64,000 nt of DNA. It comes from Paracamarosporium sp. OC-R06-R3. Taxonomy: Eukaryota; Ascomycota; Dothideomycetes; Pleosporales; Didymosphaeriaceae. The first letter of the stretch is position 1, and every line of letters starts with the position of its first letter. The stretch is from positions 248,001 to 312,000 of the forward strand of contig JACVRA010000161.1 in assembly GCA_019828545.1 (NCBI GenBank), in the 5' to 3' direction. The position numbers were made by a program, and so were the translations under genes. Shown here in pieces: positions 42,459 through 54,630 of this stretch. Under the pieces are notes generated by a model. That model saw only the letters and a program-made list of their open reading frames with translations. It made no database searches and was not told the origin of the DNA.

Positions 42459-45182
42459 ATGACCGAAGCGCTCGCAGTGGTTGGCGTCGCCGGAAAGCTT
42501 GGGTTGTCTGCATTGACAATACTACACAATCCCAAACACGCATACGTTGAGTAAATATGAATGCCTACACGAGCGACATAGGTCGAGGCTAACGCACTAC
42601 CTAAAGCATAGTATTCGTCCATGGTCTGAATGGCGACAAGATCACGACTTGGACCAACGATGGTGTCTGCTGGCCCTACGATCTGCTCCCGGAAACTATT
42701 CCTAATGCCAGGATCATAGCGTGGGGATGGAAAAGCTTCCAACAAGGCCTATCACTTGAGATAAGGCGGTGTGCCCTAGATCTCCTGAACAATTTGCAGC
42801 ACGCACGTCCCCCTCTAGGTGCATCGAAACGTCCCATCATTTTTATCAGCCACGGAATCGGAGGCTACATCACACGTCAAGTATGTGAGCACTCTGAAAT
42901 TTTCAATGAGCGTCAATACATTGATATGGCCTGATAACGTGGACAGATGTTGATTCGATCTGCAACTGCTCACGACAAAGACCGGGTGTCTGAATCCAAT
43001 CCAATGTCCAAGCATACCCTCGGATTAATCTTCTTCGACACGCCATTGTCTTCTGATATAAAGTACGATGTATTCAAGGATTTGGGCATATCAAAGTTGG
43101 GACTACAGGATCCGCCTTTCGTCGAGTTTCTGGATAAACAGTCACATGAATTTGCACAGATCGATGCTGACATCTCGATCAAGTCATATTTTGGGGAAAA
43201 GTTGATAGGGGATTCGAAACTGGTCAGTAGATATTGGAGCTTGGGGGTATGCGCTTACCTGTTTCCAGAGCGCATTGGCGACCGCATCGATCATTCACAG
43301 TGACAAGGAATCGACGTCGCTCGCAACTGATCACCGAAATACGAATCGATTCAGTGGCGCCAATGAGTCGAGCTATAGGTCCGCACTAGACCAGATTACA
43401 TCGTACCTTCAGGCACGCAAGATTAGACCGTTCCCTGTGCCGTCTACGTTGCAAAGCACTCCATCAGAAAGTTCAAAGAAGCATGGTAACCAGCTTGATT
43501 CGCTGTATGTAAAAATGAATGCGTGGACCCTTCGCAGATTTTAAAACTAAAGCGTGCGATACAGCTTGAAGACCGTAGCAAATGCTCTCAACCATATCGA
43601 AAGCAAGCCAAATGCCTCACCGGAGGCAGCCACTAAGCATTTGCAGACCGAGCTAGGGTACCTCAAAATCATTGTCGAGTCTTTGAGCAAACATCGATAT
43701 GCAAACAACAGTACACCTGCGGTCTGGAGCATACTCACAGATACCGTGAAACGTTTAGAATGGATGAACAAGGATACTCAAGTAAGGAAGAGGGGGAATG
43801 ACTCTGCAACTAAGATCAAGGACAAGAGAGATATCTATGAGGATACGGCTTTGGCAATTGGTCGAGCATTGACTACTGTCAACACACTGCTCATATTGTC
43901 CAATGAGTCTGCCAAAACCGCTTCTTCAAATCTCATCCAGCCATGTACGTAGTTATCGTTCTGCACACAAACCACTGCGTGACTGACGTGGTGCAAAATC
44001 CTCAGCACCGAGGAGGCAAAATACCGCGTTCGATTTCGACGCACTTGCAATCAACGAACAACACGGTGGACCTTACCTTGTACGTCACCTAGATCAGGAC
44101 TCTGCGGGTAAGAAATCACCATGGTTCAAAAATTTTGAACAATGTCAGGAGATTGTGAGGCGATATAAAGAAAAGAAGTCATATGAGCGAGTAAGGGTTG
44201 CTGTACTTGACACCGGCCTTGACCCCGGCCTGCAGGGTGTTGTCAAAGAATATATAGACTTTACTGATCCTAAATGGCGGAAGGCGAAGCACCATCCGGT
44301 CGACAACGCGGGTCATGGTACCTTTGTCACAGATCTTTTGCACCAGGTTGCTGGGAATGCGAAGATCTACGTGGGCCGTGTCATGAGGCACGATGATAGG
44401 GTGAAGAAGGATGCCGCAGACCAGGCCCAGGACAAGGATACTCTCAAATTCCAGAGTAGTACGAAGGCATTGAATGATGTAAGTCAATGGTACAGAAAGA
44501 CCCCTGGGCAGCTCTAACTCTGTTGCAGGCCATCAGGCATGCTTTGGATGACAAGGGGTGGAACGTCGATATAATTTCGATGTCGTTCTCCACCCATGGA
44601 CCCAAGCCAGAGACAGTTGCTCGCGCTATCGAGCTTTGTGCCATGCGTTCCATCTTGCTCTTTGCGGCGGCTTGTAACGATGGCGCGCGCGGAAGCCCGA
44701 CCATCGGATATCCCGCATCGCACTTCGGAAACGTTTTCTGCATCCACTCTACAAACGATGGCGGTGATCCTTCGAGATTCACGCCTCCTCCCAAGCCCAG
44801 CACTGACAACTTCAGCATGGTAGGCGAGAGTCTCGTTGCAGCGTATCCTCCGCATTTGGTCAAGGACAAATACAAGGGGACCCCTAAACCTGGAGTGATG
44901 CCTGCAGTGCGTATGTCGGGAACGTCAATGGCAACGCCAATCGTCGCTGGCATAGCAGCATTGGTTATCGAGTTCTGGAGACAGCACCACAAGCTTTTCA
45001 ACAAGGAAACCGCGACTGTGGAAACACACGGCGGCATGCATTCCATACTGAAATTCATGTCAAGCGATGATCAAAAATCAGGGTATGATTGGATCAAACC
45101 GTGGGAGCTTTTCAAGGAGGGAAGAAAGCCAGAGGAAATCGCAGTGCTGATTTCGTATGCTCTTTCCAAGCGCTTGAAATAG
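42459..45182 (+). CDS. Alpha/beta-hydrolase (SesB-like) fused to subtilisin S8 protease
   Basis: Seven exons join in one frame: 42459-42550, 42607-42880, 42947-43222, 43269-43504, 43565-43944, 44006-44478 and 44529-45182. They give 794 residues, with introns of 46-66 bp and good splice sites. Residues 31 to about 210 form an alpha/beta-hydrolase module (DIVFVHGLNGDKITTWT, WPYDLLPETIPNARIIAWGW, RPIIFISHGIGGYI) like the SesB/SERAC1 type found at the front of fungal NLR-like proteins. In the GHSLGG-equivalent, Gly114 replaces the nucleophilic serine. A helical middle follows (about 310-470). The C-terminus is a peptidase S8 domain with Asp488 (VAVLDTGLD), His523 (NAGHGTFV) and Ser710 (SGTSMATP). 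No signal peptide is seen, so it should act inside the cell. Confidence 0.85.
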
Positions 45183-46188
45183 GCACGCGGGTCATGAGAT
45201 AATTCTGACTCGGAGGCTGTTCGGTTGACACTCTACACTAGAGTGTACTTTGACCATTACCTTTTTCTCCGTTCTTTTTTTTTTCGGCTCTCTCGGCCTA
45301 GAAACAATTACCATAGCATGTTCCAACCCCCCTCGAAGCTCTTTACCCCTAATTTCCTACTTTGCCACTGTCTCGACCTCTGCAGTCCCAAAGCTATTCC
45401 AAGCGACCCCACTTATCTGTTCAATTTATCGCCCGAATAAAACTGATCTATTACAATACGGGCTCCGACTCACCTTCTCTGTAGGACGCGCTCTCCCTCT
45501 GCCCCAATCTCAACTTTCCAGGGCACAAATCCTCAGGATAACCTTCATTGATTAACAAAACAAGATCCTTCACCGATCAATAATAGAAAAGAAAAGAAAA
45601 GGATCTCACACATACACCATCCCCATTCCCTTGACCACTACCCTCACTCCCTATCACTCCAAAAACACAACACACCAACGAACGTGGACACGCACGAAAC
45701 CACTTCAAGCAATGCCCTTCAAATCATCACCAAACCCTCCTAAAAAACAGGGTCTCACATACCATCCACCCACCCATCACACACCAACAATCTCCATTCC
45801 CCCAATCACCTCCACCGTACCCCCACAACCCTTCACTCAAAACCACAATGCACCGCCTGCAAACCGCATAAATTTAATCATACCATCACATCTTATCTTA
45901 TTGAGCTACATCCAAACTAGACTAGACCAGACCAGACCATCCCTCACCCACACGCGCATCCAGGCGCAAACTCCATAAATGCCAACCAGCCAGATTCATT
46001 CCGACCACACCATTCAGCTCCAAAGCCATCTAAGCCAATGGCAAAACCATCAATCACTAATCTTAACCCCATCTAAGCCTCACTTCCCCACCCCCAAAGA
46101 ACGATAAATAAATGCCTATAATACAAAACCCCTACCACCAACCACCACTAGCACACAAACAGATAAAGTCTCAAAGCAGCCAGGCGCA
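45183..46188. other. Convergent intergenic region, C/A-rich
   Basis: About 1 kb between the protease gene and SPT6 3' ends. It is unusually rich in C and A on the plus strand from 45600 to 46100. Open frames there are a by-product of that composition. No gene was recognised. Confidence 0.45.
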
Positions 46189-49100
46189 CTACCGTCGAAT
46201 CGGGATGCCCTGCGGCATAGGCCTTTGTGCCTGACCCTGCGGCGGACCCTGGATCTTAGAGCGCGACTGGAAAAGCATCTTGAAACCGTTTTTGAGCGCG
46301 ACCATGTCGGGGTAGACGTTTTTCTGCATTTCGAAGGCGTTGGGGATGACCTTTACCGGCCACTCGCCCTTGCGGCCGTTCTTGCCGGCTTGGAAACACA
46401 GCCAGAAGTAGCCGGGGTGCTTGGGGATGCTGCAGAAGGCGTACATGGAGCGAGTTTCGTTGGCGTTGCAGTAGGTTTCTAGCCATTGCTCTGGCGGGGG
46501 AGTTAGTACAGGTATAGTACGGGGTGGGAGGGATGAGTTAGGAGACTTACCTGTTTCTTCCTTTGTGCCTTTTTGGAAGCGCTCGTCTCGCGTGAGCTCT
46601 GCGACCTTGCGCGCCATGGCTTGCACGTGGGCGACAATTAGTTCGTCAAGATCAGAGTAGACTTGCTTGCCGACACGCAGTTGCTTGCCGACGGAGTACT
46701 CGCTAGCTTTGTTCATCTCCAACACGTCGATGTGCTGGAAGGAGTTTTCGCCAACCTTCCAGGTGACTGCAAGGTGATCGAATCCCTTGGAAGAGGGACG
46801 GATGACGGCCTCGCCAGGTTCCTTGCTGCCGAGGTATTCTTCCGCTTGAGCAGAGTTGAACGAGAAGAACAAAGGATGGTTGACGACACGGTTGGGTCGG
46901 CCGGAAGCAACTTCTTTCTCTCGCTCCGCTGCCTTCTTGTCTTCTGCTTCCTGCTGTTCGTCCCAGTCGCCTGGTATGCGATCGGTCCGGATGAGAGGCT
47001 GTCGGATCAGGTCTTCGCGCAAGGAGAGCTGTGCGGTAAGAGCTTTTCGGTTGAGGAAAACAATCTTAGCCCGAACAGTCTGGTGCGGCTGGAAGACATC
47101 GCGAGGTGCCTGTCGGCCACTGCCAACACCTTCTGGGAACTCGACTTCACCCACACCTCCTTCGACACCACACTCGAGCCTGACTTCAATATGATCCGGG
47201 AAGGTGCGCTTAATCTGGACGGGAATCACCATGCCTTCATGCAAAGACTCTTTGGTCTCGCCAGTCAGCATGGTGAAGATCTCGTCGGAATTCATCAGAG
47301 CAAACGTCTGCCGAATCTCTTCGTAAGGGTCTGAGATTTCAGCGCGAATCGTCTCCAAGGTGGCACGTTTCCGAATGCCGATGTTCTTTTCGATGTCCCT
47401 TGCATACCCTTCAAGATCCAGTTCGTGGATGAGGTCAAACGATTCCTCCCGTACCATTCTCCGGATCACTGCACTTGGACCAGCTTCGTCAATTTCTGCC
47501 TTGATATCCTCTTCATCCAGATTCATCGAATCGGCAACCATCTTGCGGGCAAGCTCGTAATCCTCTGGGTGAACCCGAGTGCTGTCAAGGTAATCAGCTG
47601 CTTCCTCGCTCGAATCGTACGTCAGCCACAAGAAACTGGAGCAGTTTGCAAACACCACGGGGTCCATAGCCTTGTGGATATCGCGACTCTCGCGCTGCTC
47701 TGAAACACCTATGAGGTCCCACCGGGAAAGAATTTCGTCGTTGTTTGACTGGATTGCCTTGATTAGCCGGTCTGCCTTACGAGGACCCAATCCGCAAATG
47801 TATGGAAGTAGCTTAGACATGTACGGGTCGTCGTAGCCGTCTAATAAGTTGAATCCAACCAAATTGACCATGTCCACCATCGCGGTTTCCAAACGGTCAA
47901 AGAGCTTGTCTTGCGGGATGAGTGTCTGATTCTGTACAAAAGGCAATGATATGATATCTCGTCCAAGCGAGGCATACTCAGCCAGAGGATTCTGTAGATA
48001 TCGAGCAAGAGCGATACAGTATCTTGTGAGAGGAGGGTATTTCGGAAAGTCGGTAGAGGCCCGAGCACTGTTATAGTAGAGGCGCGCAACTTCATCGTTA
48101 ACGTAGATGACCTCCAAAGGATCGATCCTTTCCGTGCTGTCATCATCCTCATACTGTGGTCCTTTCAAGTCGTTCTGGTTAATTATTTCCTCTAGATCTG
48201 CCTTGAGCTTTCGAGTTTCGACGGTGAAACCACTGATACCGATAACGTCCGGCTTGCGTCGGTTGCACACTTCGACAAAAATTTCGATGTCTTTGCCGTC
48301 TGGAATTCCGCGATCCCGGTTGCCGAGCCGGAATTCTCTCAATCTACCATTCTCCAAAACCCTGCCATCTGATTCAACATAAGCCCACATAATTGCGTCG
48401 CCCCGTTGTCCTTTGCCGTTCGATATGCAGAGGACGTTGGGTACGGTGCCCAGAGCAGCGCCTCGGGGTTTGAAAGGTGCCTGGTCAAGCTTATTGTAGT
48501 AGCTGTCGCGCGCGCGGCTGGCTAGCTCATCCTCGCAACGGGATCGAAGGGTCTCTTTTACTCCGCTGGCAATGATAGGCTGGAGCTTGTCCAAAGCGGC
48601 GTTGAGCATTTCCTTGCGCAGGACGTTCCACATTTCGGATACTTCGCTGACGTTGTCCGAGACGATGTGATTCTGCAACTTCCGCTTGAGATTTTCCCAG
48701 CTACCCATCCGTATCTTGACGCTGATCAGTCCTTCCTCTTCGGCTTTCAACATTTTTAGGAATAGATCGGGTCGTCCGTTCAGGTCCTGGAATGTTTGTC
48801 TTCGGAGATATTTGAACTCATAGTAGGGATGATCCTCGGTGATCTTGCGCATGCCCTTGTCGGTCCGGACACAGTCGATGGTTGCGTCCATGTAGAAGTT
48901 GCCCCTCACGTATCGTCGTAACCGCGGATTAGCCTGCAACTCTTGCGTATACAAAAGCTTTGCGGATCGTAGGATACTGGCTCCTGTCTCCGGTCCTTCG
49001 GAAAGTTGTTCTGCAAAATCCTCTGGGCTGACCTGCTGGTCTTCGATGAAGTGGCTGGTGACCATCGTTCCGTCTGCTTTCCTCGCAAGATCATCGGGGG

Positions 49101-50679
49101 TTATGCCAAGTGCATGCACAAAGCTAATCGTCTTCCCTCCGCGCAGCCTATCGTAGAAATTCCTAGAGTTGTTCGCACGCTTCTGCACGCCATTTCCGGT
49201 CTCCTGGCGGACTTCGCTCATCTCCCCTGCGTATCGGAAATGTAGATAGTCTTGCAACTCTTGCACTTCCTCAATGGTGGCAACTCTAGCAACCAGATCT
49301 TCGATGACCGCATCTTGAATGTCAGGGTAAACGCTCTTTAGGTTGTCGTAGTGCTTCTGAAGTGCATCTCGTTTCTCTAAGAAAGCGCGGAACTTGAGAT
49401 CCAAATCAAAGATTTCCCAAAGTTCGTTCTGGTTGAGTAGGCGCTCGGGCCGCATATCTCTGGGAGCAAGTTCGTCACCGTCGTCGTCTGCATCGCTGGG
49501 GGCGTGGATCAAGTAGTCTTTCCGGTGGTTGAAGATGAAGGGAACCTCGAAGTTGTCTACGTTGAGGAAACCGAGAACCTTGCGTACAGCCTTGACGAAT
49601 GGGTTCTTGAAGTATGATGCCTAGAGCGAAGCCACGTGGTTAGCTCGTAATTGTACAAACCCAATTGCAATGTACGTACCATGCCCTTCTTGGGGAATAG
49701 AAGCTCGGAGATCCATTCGGATTCCTCATCGAGCCGTGCATCCCTGGTGTCCTCGCTCATGTCCTCGTCATCGGGGAACGGCTCTCGTGCTAGTTGTAGA
49801 CGTTCGGGAATATCTTTTTCGCGGATAATGTTGTCCTTATCCGTAAGCATGCGCTCTTTGAGTTGTGATGGTTCGAACACGTCCTTGAGCTGGAGTTCGC
49901 GGCCTCCACCTTCTTCTTCCATGTCCGCTCTTTCTTGCTCCTCGAGGGCCCAGTCGTATTCTGTGCCATCGCCGAATGCTGCCCGGTAGTCCTCTTCTGC
50001 GCCTTCATCAAGACCCGTGAACTGTAAAGTTCTGTTGATGTTGGCAATACCCGGCTGTCCGACTTCGTGGTCGTCCTCCTCGATCTCGTCTTCGAACTGG
50101 TCTTCTTCGATGAAGTCGGCGAATTCGTCTACGTTGGTCCTCCGCCGGTCTTCCACCTCTTCGGCATCTTCTTCGTCGGAGAAGATATCGTCGACTCCGC
50201 GAGGGCCCCTAGAACGTTCCTTGTGGCCGCGCTTTAGCCGCTTGAACTTGCTCTGCGATTGTTAGCGGCGTTTTCAGGCAGCTCTTGACACGGCCGTACC
50301 TGTGACGCCTCACGTGGTTCCACGTCCACGCCAATGAGGTCTAGATCTTCCTCATCCAGGGCCTCGTCTTCTTCCCTGTTCTTGCGCTTCTTGCGCCGCC
50401 GCCGCTCTTTGCGGCTGATCTCCTCTTCCTCGTCCTCGTCATCCTCGGCGATGAAGCCAGCGCCCTCCTGGGTAATTGTCAGCACCTGGACAACGGGCCA
50501 CGATAGGGACGACGTACCTCGCGGATGCGGTCCTCGTCGTCGTCGTCTTCCTCCTCGCTGGAATCGTCCATGCCATTGTCGCCGTTCGTCTTGGAGCGGC
50601 GCTCGGGAGCATCTCCATCAAAGTCCTCGTCCTCTTCCTCGCTGCCTAGCTCGGCTACCGTGTCAAAGAACTCGGACAT
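46189..50679 (-). CDS. SPT6: Transcription elongation factor Spt6
   Basis: Five minus-strand exons: 50679-50518, 50467-50300, 50252-49680, 49620-46551 and 46490-46189. They give 1424 residues, the usual Spt6 size. Introns are 47-60 bp; the last (46491-46550, 60 bp) is in frame and easily missed. The N-terminus is highly acidic (DDSSEEEDDDDED) with a basic patch (SRKERRRRKKRKNREED). Then come VDEFADFIEEDQFEDE, the helical core and a YqgF-like domain near residues 690-800 (VPNVLCISNGKGQRGDAIMW). The HhH region (LPYICGLGPRKADRLIKAI), an S1 domain and tandem SH2 at the C-terminus (EYLGSKEPGEAVIRPSSKGF) complete the set. Spt6 is a histone chaperone travelling with RNA polymerase II. Confidence 0.96.
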
Positions 50680-51734
50680 GGTGGATGCGGTCGCGCGAAC
50701 AAAGGGGAAAGCGGAGGCAGTCGACGGGTGGGATCGAGACGCGTCGGGGAGGGGCGAGGGCGGCGATGGAGGAGATGGCAGGCGCGCTCGCTGGGGGGAG
50801 GGAGGGCTTCTTATAGGGGAGCACCGGGGCGCGAGGTCCAGTTGATGGGAGCTTCGTCAGTCGCGCAGTCGATGGAAAAGTTCAAGCCCCAGCCGCTAGC
50901 GCCGCTCTGGGCCTAGCGCCACCAGCCACAGCTGGCTTCACCTCTCGCTTCGGCACCCATGCCCGCTGTGGGGTCGCCGGAGGGATGATGTGCAAGACAC
51001 GAGATTTTTTTCTTCCCTGTCTCCTGTAGGCAGTCATCGGAGAAGAAAGGGGGAGCCCGCGCTCGCCAGAGTTGCAGCCAGCAGCACTCCGACGCAGCTG
51101 CAGCGCCGGACCCTTCCCACAGGCCGAGTGGGCGGGAGCAGCCGTGCAGCAGCGTGCGCTAGAGACAGAGGTGAAGCAGCGCGAAACGTGAAACGCTCCT
51201 GAAGAGGACGCCTGCGTGCTGGCCTGTACATAACTCGGCCTGGGTCCGCCGTTGCGAGCGTCTGCGCCCGTTTACGCCTCGCCGCCGCCCCCGTGAGCCT
51301 CTTCGTGCTCATTCGCGTCTCCCGACCGTGTTGCTTGCTTCCCCGCCAAACATCCAAGCGCCCCGCGACGCTCGCCCTTCACCGTCCACCACCCAAGTGC
51401 CCACCGCCGCCCTTGACCCGCTGTTCGTCCTGTCACATTGGCCGCCGCCCTGGGTCACGCCGTCATTTCTTGCCCCTCGGACCTGCTACAGCACGTGTCC
51501 CGAAAGCGTTAATCCAATAGACGCTGTGGCCCTCCTTTTATCCATTTTCTTACCGTGATTGGCGACACCTCGCGGTCGCATTTGGGCGCCAAGTGAGAAG
51601 TAGAGCAGAGAGCCGCCCGAGGCTTCGACGGAATCTCCAGAGCACTGCCCGGTCGCTGCCTCACATACCAGAGAGTCCCTCAAAACACCCCGCTACCCAC
51701 CGGCGACGCAACGGGCCCGCCACAGACCGCCACC
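50680..51734. promoter_or_regulatory. Shared GC-rich promoter of SPT6 and the MAPKK gene
   Basis: About 1.05 kb between two divergent start codons. GC-rich sequence produces many open frames on both strands, none supported. Confidence 0.5.
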
Positions 51735-53245
51735 ATGGCCGACTCCGCGTTCAAAACGAAGACGATGAAGAGGAAGAATGTGAAGGGTCTTGCTCTCAGT
51801 GCTCCTCCGCCAAAGCCTGCGCCTTCGGCCGGCGATTCACAGGCTCCTGGCGGCCTCGGACAGGACGACAACCGCGCAGACACACTCGAAATTGGTGTAG
51901 AATTCCGACTGGATTTGAAAGCAGAAGATCTGATCGTCCTCCGTGAGCTGGGGTCCGGCAATGGCGGGACCGTGAGCAAGGTGCAACATGCTGCCACGAA
52001 AGTGGTCATGGCAAGGAAGGTGAGGGGTGACAGGTGGTAACCGCGGATCCCGCGCGACTGACAGCCTGCTAGATCATACACGTTGAGGCAAAGAACGAGG
52101 TGCGGAAACGAATCGTCCGCGAGCTACGCATCATGCATGACTGCAACTCGGAATACATTGTGGCCTTCTACGGTGCATTCCAGAACGAGACCGGCGATGT
52201 GATAATGTGCATGGAGTACATGGACGTGGGGTACGCGAAACAGGAGCAGCTATACCTTTGACGACACTAACACGCATACACAGATCCCTTGATTGGGTTT
52301 CCAAAACCTTCGGCCCCGTACGTGTCGACGTCCTGGGCAAAATCTCAGAAGCCGTCCTAGGCGGCCTCGCATACCTCTACTCCGCGCACAAAATCATGCA
52401 CCGCGACTTGAAGCCGTCGAACATCCTCGTGAACTCGAAGGGACAGATCAAACTGTGCGATTTTGGCGTATCCAGCGAACTGGAAGGCTCGATAGCAGAA
52501 ACCTTTGTCGGAACAGGAACATACATGGCGCCGGAGCGGATACAAGGATCACCATACACCGTAAAGTCTGACGTCTGGAGTGTCGGACTAACACTCATGG
52601 AGCTCGCAATTGGCAAATTCCCGTTTGGCGGCAGTGACGACGACGGCGACGGGCCCGGGGGACCCCAAGGCATCCTGGACCTCCTACAGCAAATCGTGCT
52701 GGAGCCCGCGCCCAAGCTCCCCAAGAGCGACGCCTTCCCCGCAATCCTAGAAGACATGATCGCAAAGTGCCTAATGAAAGACCCAGCCGAGCGACCCACA
52801 CCAAAAGAGCTCTACGTATGTCCCCTCCCCCTCCCTCCCTAGCACACCCCAACCCAACTAACCCTCTTCCCCCCACCAGGAACACGACGCCTTCCTCCAA
52901 GCCGCCAAACGCACGCCCGTCGACCTCGAAGCCTGGGCCGTCTCCATGATCGAACACAACAAGCGCAAATCACACCTCGCGCCGTCAGCGCCGTCCTCCA
53001 CGGTCCGCGAACGCCTCCGCGAGCGCTCCCCACCGCACTCCCGCTCAGACTCAAACGGCTCCTCGGCGCCTCCCCGCCCCGCACACCCCTCCCGCACATC
53101 CAGCGCCTCCTCCTCCCAAAACATAATGTCCCTCCCCATCCGGCCGGCGCCGCCGCCCGGCGACAGGGGCTCCCAGCAGATGAGGGGTCCGCCAAATGGC
53201 ATGGGCTTGCCGGCTGGGCCGAAGCGGTGGAATAGTGAGATTTAG
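51735..53245 (+). CDS. STE7: MAP kinase kinase, Ste7/MST7 type
   Basis: Four exons (51735-52019, 52073-52230, 52284-52815, 52880-53245) give 446 residues; introns are 53, 53 and 64 bp. The N-terminus has TMKRKNVKGLALS, a basic segment typical of filamentous-fungal Ste7 homologues and likely a MAPK docking site. Kinase motifs: glycine loop ELGSGNGGTVSKV, ATP-binding Lys95 in MARKIIHVEAK, catalytic MHRDLKPSNILV (Asp189) and LCDFGVSSEL. The activation loop is SIAET with Ser217 and Thr221 as the expected phosphorylation sites, followed by VGTGTYMAPERIQG. The C-terminal tail is Ser/Pro/Arg-rich. It should pass the signal from the Ste11-type kinase to the Fus3/Kss1-type MAPK that controls mating, hyphal fusion and plant infection. 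Confidence 0.94.
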
Positions 53246-54389
53246 ATTACATTTTTCGTACTTGGGTTTTTTTGGGGGTGGATGGGGATGTGGATGTGGA
53301 TGTGGATGGGTGGGATGTTTTAGATATGATTGATACCTTCGATGTTGGATGGATGGATGTGATGGCTATAGGCCTAGCTAAGCTAGTCGTGGGGATTGTT
53401 GAATTGAATTGATTTGGATTGAATTGGGGAATGAATGAAAGATGCGGAGCGGAGCGGAGCAAAGCAGAGCAGAGCAGAGTAGAGCGATCTCGAGGTTCTT
53501 GTTTACTCGTCTCGTGGCGTGGCGTGGCTTGTCTTGCATTGAGGGCGCTCTTCACCTTCACCTTCATCTTCATCTTCATCTTTAGCTTTAGCTTTAGCTT
53601 CATCTCCACTTTAGCTGAGACTTCCGCATGATATGAGATTCCGCATGTAGCGTATGTAGTGCAGGCAATGGAGACGATTGTTTTTTTTTGGTTATGTTAC
53701 ATCGTTTTAGCTTGTCTTTTTGTGCTTAATCGTTGTGCGTGGTGCGTGGTGCTGGGTCTCTTTGTTTTGTCTGTTCGTTTGTGGGATTGGATTGTACGTT
53801 CTGTCTTTCTGTTGTGTGAAGCTGGGATGTGGTTCGTTTGTTTGTGCGGTTGTGTTGTTTCGTGCTGTGTTTTGTGTGAAGGAAATCTTTGGATTGGGTT
53901 GGATTGGATTGGGATGTGGATATGTGGGGTCTGTGTATGTATGTATGTATGTATCCCCAATAACAACGAACGAATGAAGTTATCGTTTCATTTGTTAGAA
54001 AGTACAGTACTTCACACGCGGTGCTACCGCCAGTCCCTGAATATGCACCCTCTTCCTGACTTAACTCGCTCACAATGCTCGCATGCATGCACGCACGCAT
54101 ACATTGTCTCTAATAAGTACTTGAAGAAATAACCTAACTAAGTCTCGTATTCTCATAGCGTTACTATAAAATTAGGGGAAAGGGGAAACGAAGCAGAGGG
54201 TATAAGGGCGTTATTCGACGGGAAAATAGGAATGTGGATGGAAAGGAAGGAAAGGGGTATGGGTAAGGAGTAGATTGGGTGTGAGGGAAACGGAGGTGGT
54301 GTGAAAGGATTTGGGTAGATGGACGGTTTAGGAGGATGGTGAGTATAAGTGAGGTCTCGCACATACTACCAACAAACACTAGACTTACC
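53246..54389. other. Repeat-rich 3' flank of the MAPKK gene
   Basis: About 1.1 kb dense in simple repeats: a GGATGT run (53286-53308), an AGCGG/AGCAG run (about 53448-53486), a TTCACC/TTCATC/TTTAGC run (53550-53605) and TATG copies (about 53937-53953). Frames here, such as the 157-codon one at 53659, are low-complexity and unsupported. Confidence 0.6.
53550..53605 (+). repeat. Compound hexanucleotide repeat
   Basis: Successive blocks of CTTCAC, CTTCAT and CTTTAG units run together. The units differ by single substitutions, suggesting a slipped-strand repeat with drift. Confidence 0.75.
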
Positions 54390-54565
54390 GCGTAATCTCA
54401 GATAATACGTCTATGCTAGGCTTGTATAGCCATGTAGGCCCTGTAGAGCAATCAGACAGATTCCTATTCAAGTAGAGAGAGAAGCTATGTCACTACCCTA
54501 TTCGCCCCCAGAATCACGTGACTACTCTCCCTATCTAAGCCTAGCATAGATATTCGAGATTACGC
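54390..54565. repeat. Imperfect inverted repeat, possible foldback element
   Basis: The left arm (54390-54422) and right arm (54538-54565) share two exact blocks in opposite orientation: GCGTAATCTC and TCTATGCTAGGCT, separated by 10 and 5 unmatched bases. The arms flank a 115-bp spacer, so the whole could fold into a hairpin. It lies 66 bp before the next start codon. It may be a MITE-like insertion or a regulatory hairpin; target-site duplications could not be fixed. Confidence 0.55.
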
Positions 54566-54630
54566 AGTAGCATAACCTAGACTTCTTCTCTCCCTACTCC
54601 CGAATTCAACTGCCATAGTACTCCGCAGAC

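Noticed and set aside
45631..45978. 115-codon Pro/Thr/His-rich plus-strand frame
   Set aside because: It reflects the C/A-rich composition between two convergent gene ends; no start context, splice site or homologous motif.
53659..54132. 157-codon plus-strand frame rich in Cys, Val and Phe
   Set aside because: It is built on TG-rich simple sequence, has no conserved motif, and an opposite-strand frame of similar length shadows it.
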